A stretch of 7,480 bases of DNA from Glaciecola sp. UBA1851 (lineage in GTDB: Bacteria; Pseudomonadota; Gammaproteobacteria; Enterobacterales; Alteromonadaceae), in the NCBI GenBank assembly GCA_002338515.1, contig DDIL01000074.1:391-7870 (forward strand). The letters run 5' to 3'. Numbering within the stretch: the first letter of the stretch is position 1; each line of letters opens with the position of its first letter. Under the pieces are notes generated by a model. The model ran no database searches. It had not been told where the DNA came from and was given only the letters and a program-made list of their open reading frames with translations. The translations under genes and the position numbers were made by a program. Of the stretch, positions 6,246 through 7,480 are shown piece after piece.

Positions 6246-6812
6246 ATGAACAAAATAACAAAAACGTTAGCTTCGTTATCAAGCTTAGCACTTATGGCGA
6301 TTAGCTCTAGCGCTGTCGCTGCGCAATGCCCAGATTTACTAAAACATATGAAACGCAAACTGAATTCTCAAGAAGTGGTTAACATGTGTGAGGAGTATTC
6401 TGGCAAAGCTGTACTTTTCGTAAATACGGCAAGTAAATGTGGTTTTACCCCGCAGTTTGAAAGTCTTGAAAAACTTTATGACAATTATAAAGAAGAGGGA
6501 TTAGTCGTTGTGGGCTTTCCGTCTAATGATTTTAAGCAAGAATTCTCAGACGAAAGTAAAACAGCCGAGCTTTGCGAACTTACATATGGGGTGAATTTCC
6601 CTATGTTTGAGACGCTTTCGGTAAGAGGTAAGGATGCTGATCCATTGTTTGCGAAATTAGCCGAAGTAACGGGCAAACAACCCAAGTGGAATTTTAATAA
6701 ATACTTGATGAGTGCCGATGGAGCAGCAGTAACGCACTATGGTTCAAGAGTTGATCCAATGAGTAAAGACTTTATTGCTGATGTTAAAAAAGCAATGACG
6801 ACAGGCGGATAA
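6246..6812 (+). CDS. Glutathione peroxidase family protein, periplasmic
   Basis: The 188-residue precursor belongs to the thioredoxin-fold GPx family, which reduces hydrogen peroxide and organic hydroperoxides. Residues 1-26 are a Sec signal peptide (K3 and K6, hydrophobic core, AVAA before QCP), so it should act in the periplasm. The catalytic set is present: Cys65 in NTASKCGFTPQF (a Cys, not selenocysteine), Gln98 in FPSNDFKQEF, and Trp148 and Asn149 in PKWNFNKYL. Cys110 (AELCELTYGVNFP) sits where the resolving Cys of thioredoxin-dependent GPx-like peroxidases lies, so a thiol protein may be the real reductant rather than glutathione. The usual FPCNQF Cys is Ser93. Two further Cys (28 and 48) could pair in the oxidising periplasm. 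The subunit-contact loop of tetrameric GPx is absent, which suggests a monomer. The start has a GGA 8 nt upstream. The gene ends in three stops in a row (TAA TGA TAG) and seems monocistronic. Confidence 0.94.
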   Translation: MNKITKTLASLSSLALMAISSSAVAAQCPDLLKHMKRKLNSQEVVNMCEEYSGKAVLFVNTASKCGFTPQFESLEKLYDNYKEEGLVVVGFPSNDFKQEFSDESKTAELCELTYGVNFPMFETLSVRGKDADPLFAKLAEVTGKQPKWNFNKYLMSADGAAVTHYGSRVDPMSKDFIADVKKAMTTGG

Positions 6813-6890
6813 TGATAGATAGCAATATTCATTCAATGCTTACAGAATGATACTTGAATACGCTAAATCTAAATTATATCAAATAGCCAC

Positions 6891-6924
6891 AGCCCAGATT
6901 TCTAACAGTTGACTGGGCTTTTAA
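6891..6924 (+). terminator. Rho-independent terminator after the glutathione peroxidase gene
   Basis: Arms AGCCCAG (6891-6897) and CTGGGCT (6913-6919) form a 7-bp GC-rich stem with a 15-nt loop, followed by TTTT (6919-6922). It lies about 80 nt after the peroxidase stop and 60 nt before the next gene, separating the two transcripts. Confidence 0.8.
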
Positions 6925-6984
6925 TTGATATTTAAAGTGATAATAAAGTAAACTATAAAAACAGTGTTTATAACAACCATTCAA

Positions 6985-7480
6985 ATGTCATCCAACATCC
7001 CCTCAACTTGTATTGTAAATGAAAAAAATATCAATATTGCGCCAAGCAAAAAAGTGGTGTTTATGGGCGCGCCTTCCACAGGTAAAACAACTATTTTAAA
7101 AGAAGCTGCAAAGTATTTTAACACTAACTATGTGTTGGAATATGGCAGAGAATACTGGGAAAAACATCAAGTAGACCGTTTACTGAGCCAAGAACAATTA
7201 CTATTTATAGCCGAAGAGCAAATTAGACAAGAAAATAACGCAATTCTGCAGTCCAACGAATACTTATTTGTAGATACAAATGCATTAACAACATGGCATT
7301 TCGCAATAGACTACTATGGTGAGGCGCATCCAAAACTGACTAAGTTGGCTGATCAAAGTAAAGAACGCTTTGACATAGTATTTTTATGTAGTGATGATAT
7401 ACCTTTTGAAGATACATGGGAGCGTTCTGGCGATGTAAAACGTCATGAGTTCCAGCAATTTATTCGAAAGCAATTAAATG
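6985..7480 (+). CDS. NadR-like nucleoside kinase / AAA-type ATP-binding protein (3' end outside the window)
   Basis: An open frame runs from ATG 6985 to the window edge (165 codons, no stop). The Walker A loop is GAPSTGKTT (28-36), followed by EYGREYW (52-58), FVDTNALTTWHFAIDYYGEAHP (95-116), FDIVFLCSDDIPFEDTWERSGD and KRHEFQQF near the end. These match, in order, the C-terminal ribosylnicotinamide kinase domain of NadR (GGESSGKST, EYGRDY, FIDTDFVTT, YEGREHP, FDLVILL, DRKEFQ), which makes NMN from nicotinamide riboside and ATP. Unlike E. coli NadR, there is no helix-turn-helix or adenylyltransferase domain in front: the kinase motif starts 27 residues in. It is therefore a stand-alone kinase-like protein, perhaps 20-35 residues short of complete here. 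No good Shine-Dalgarno precedes ATG 6985. The in-frame GTG at 6964 and ATG at 7063 are alternatives, but the latter would leave nothing before the Walker A loop. Its substrate is inferred, not shown. Confidence 0.85.
   Translation, partial: MSSNIPSTCIVNEKNINIAPSKKVVFMGAPSTGKTTILKEAAKYFNTNYVLEYGREYWEKHQVDRLLSQEQLLFIAEEQIRQENNAILQSNEYLFVDTNALTTWHFAIDYYGEAHPKLTKLADQSKERFDIVFLCSDDIPFEDTWERSGDVKRHEFQQFIRKQLN

Noticed and set aside
6925..6959. Possible promoter (TTGATA with TAAACT or TATAAA) for the NadR-like gene
   Set aside because: TTGATA to TAAACT has 18-nt spacing but a poor -10, and TATAAA is 23 nt away, too far. In such AT-rich DNA this is not enough to call.

Overview
The window looks like a chromosomal stretch from an AT-rich, probably marine gammaproteobacterium of the Alteromonadales (Colwellia/Thalassotalea/Pseudoalteromonas-like). 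This placement is an inference. It rests on the low-GC codon usage, a rhombosortase (a family found with GlyGly-CTERM proteins in Shewanella, Vibrio and relatives), a secreted GGT, a lipoprotein S9 peptidase and a periplasmic glutathione peroxidase. No 16S or other phylogenetic marker is present. I see no insertion sequence, phage gene, CRISPR array, tRNA or rRNA.

Layout. Positions 1-32 hold a strong hairpin terminator. Positions 47-2575 (minus strand) hold a two-gene unit: a crotonase-fold enoyl-CoA isomerase/hydratase followed 15 nt later by an exported gamma-glutamyltransferase. The TAA stop of the first gene overlaps the Shine-Dalgarno of the second. A compact divergent promoter region (2576-2658) separates this unit from a plus-strand rhombosortase (2659-3270). 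That gene converges, across 39 nt, on a large minus-strand S9 family serine peptidase lipoprotein (3310-5799). A 446-nt non-coding divergent region (5800-6245) follows. It carries a good extended -10 promoter for the peptidase, overlapped and flanked by inverted repeats, and a separate palindrome upstream of the periplasmic glutathione peroxidase gene (6246-6812, plus). A hairpin terminator lies at 6891-6924. The last gene (6985 to the window edge, plus) is an incomplete NadR-like nucleoside kinase/ATPase that has no terminator in the window and so does not appear as a closed reading frame.

How the genes relate. Four of the six products act outside the cytoplasm or in the inner membrane: the GGT, the S9 lipoprotein peptidase and the peroxidase are exported, and the rhombosortase is in the membrane. 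GGT and the S9 peptidase fit periplasmic or surface breakdown of glutathione and peptides. The peroxidase fits periplasmic peroxide defence. The enoyl-CoA isomerase and the NadR-like kinase are cytoplasmic. Apart from the two-gene minus-strand unit, each gene seems to be transcribed alone. I do not see evidence for a new multi-gene system. The points most worth checking are the regulatory palindromes, the orphan rhombosortase and several family-atypical active-site residues.
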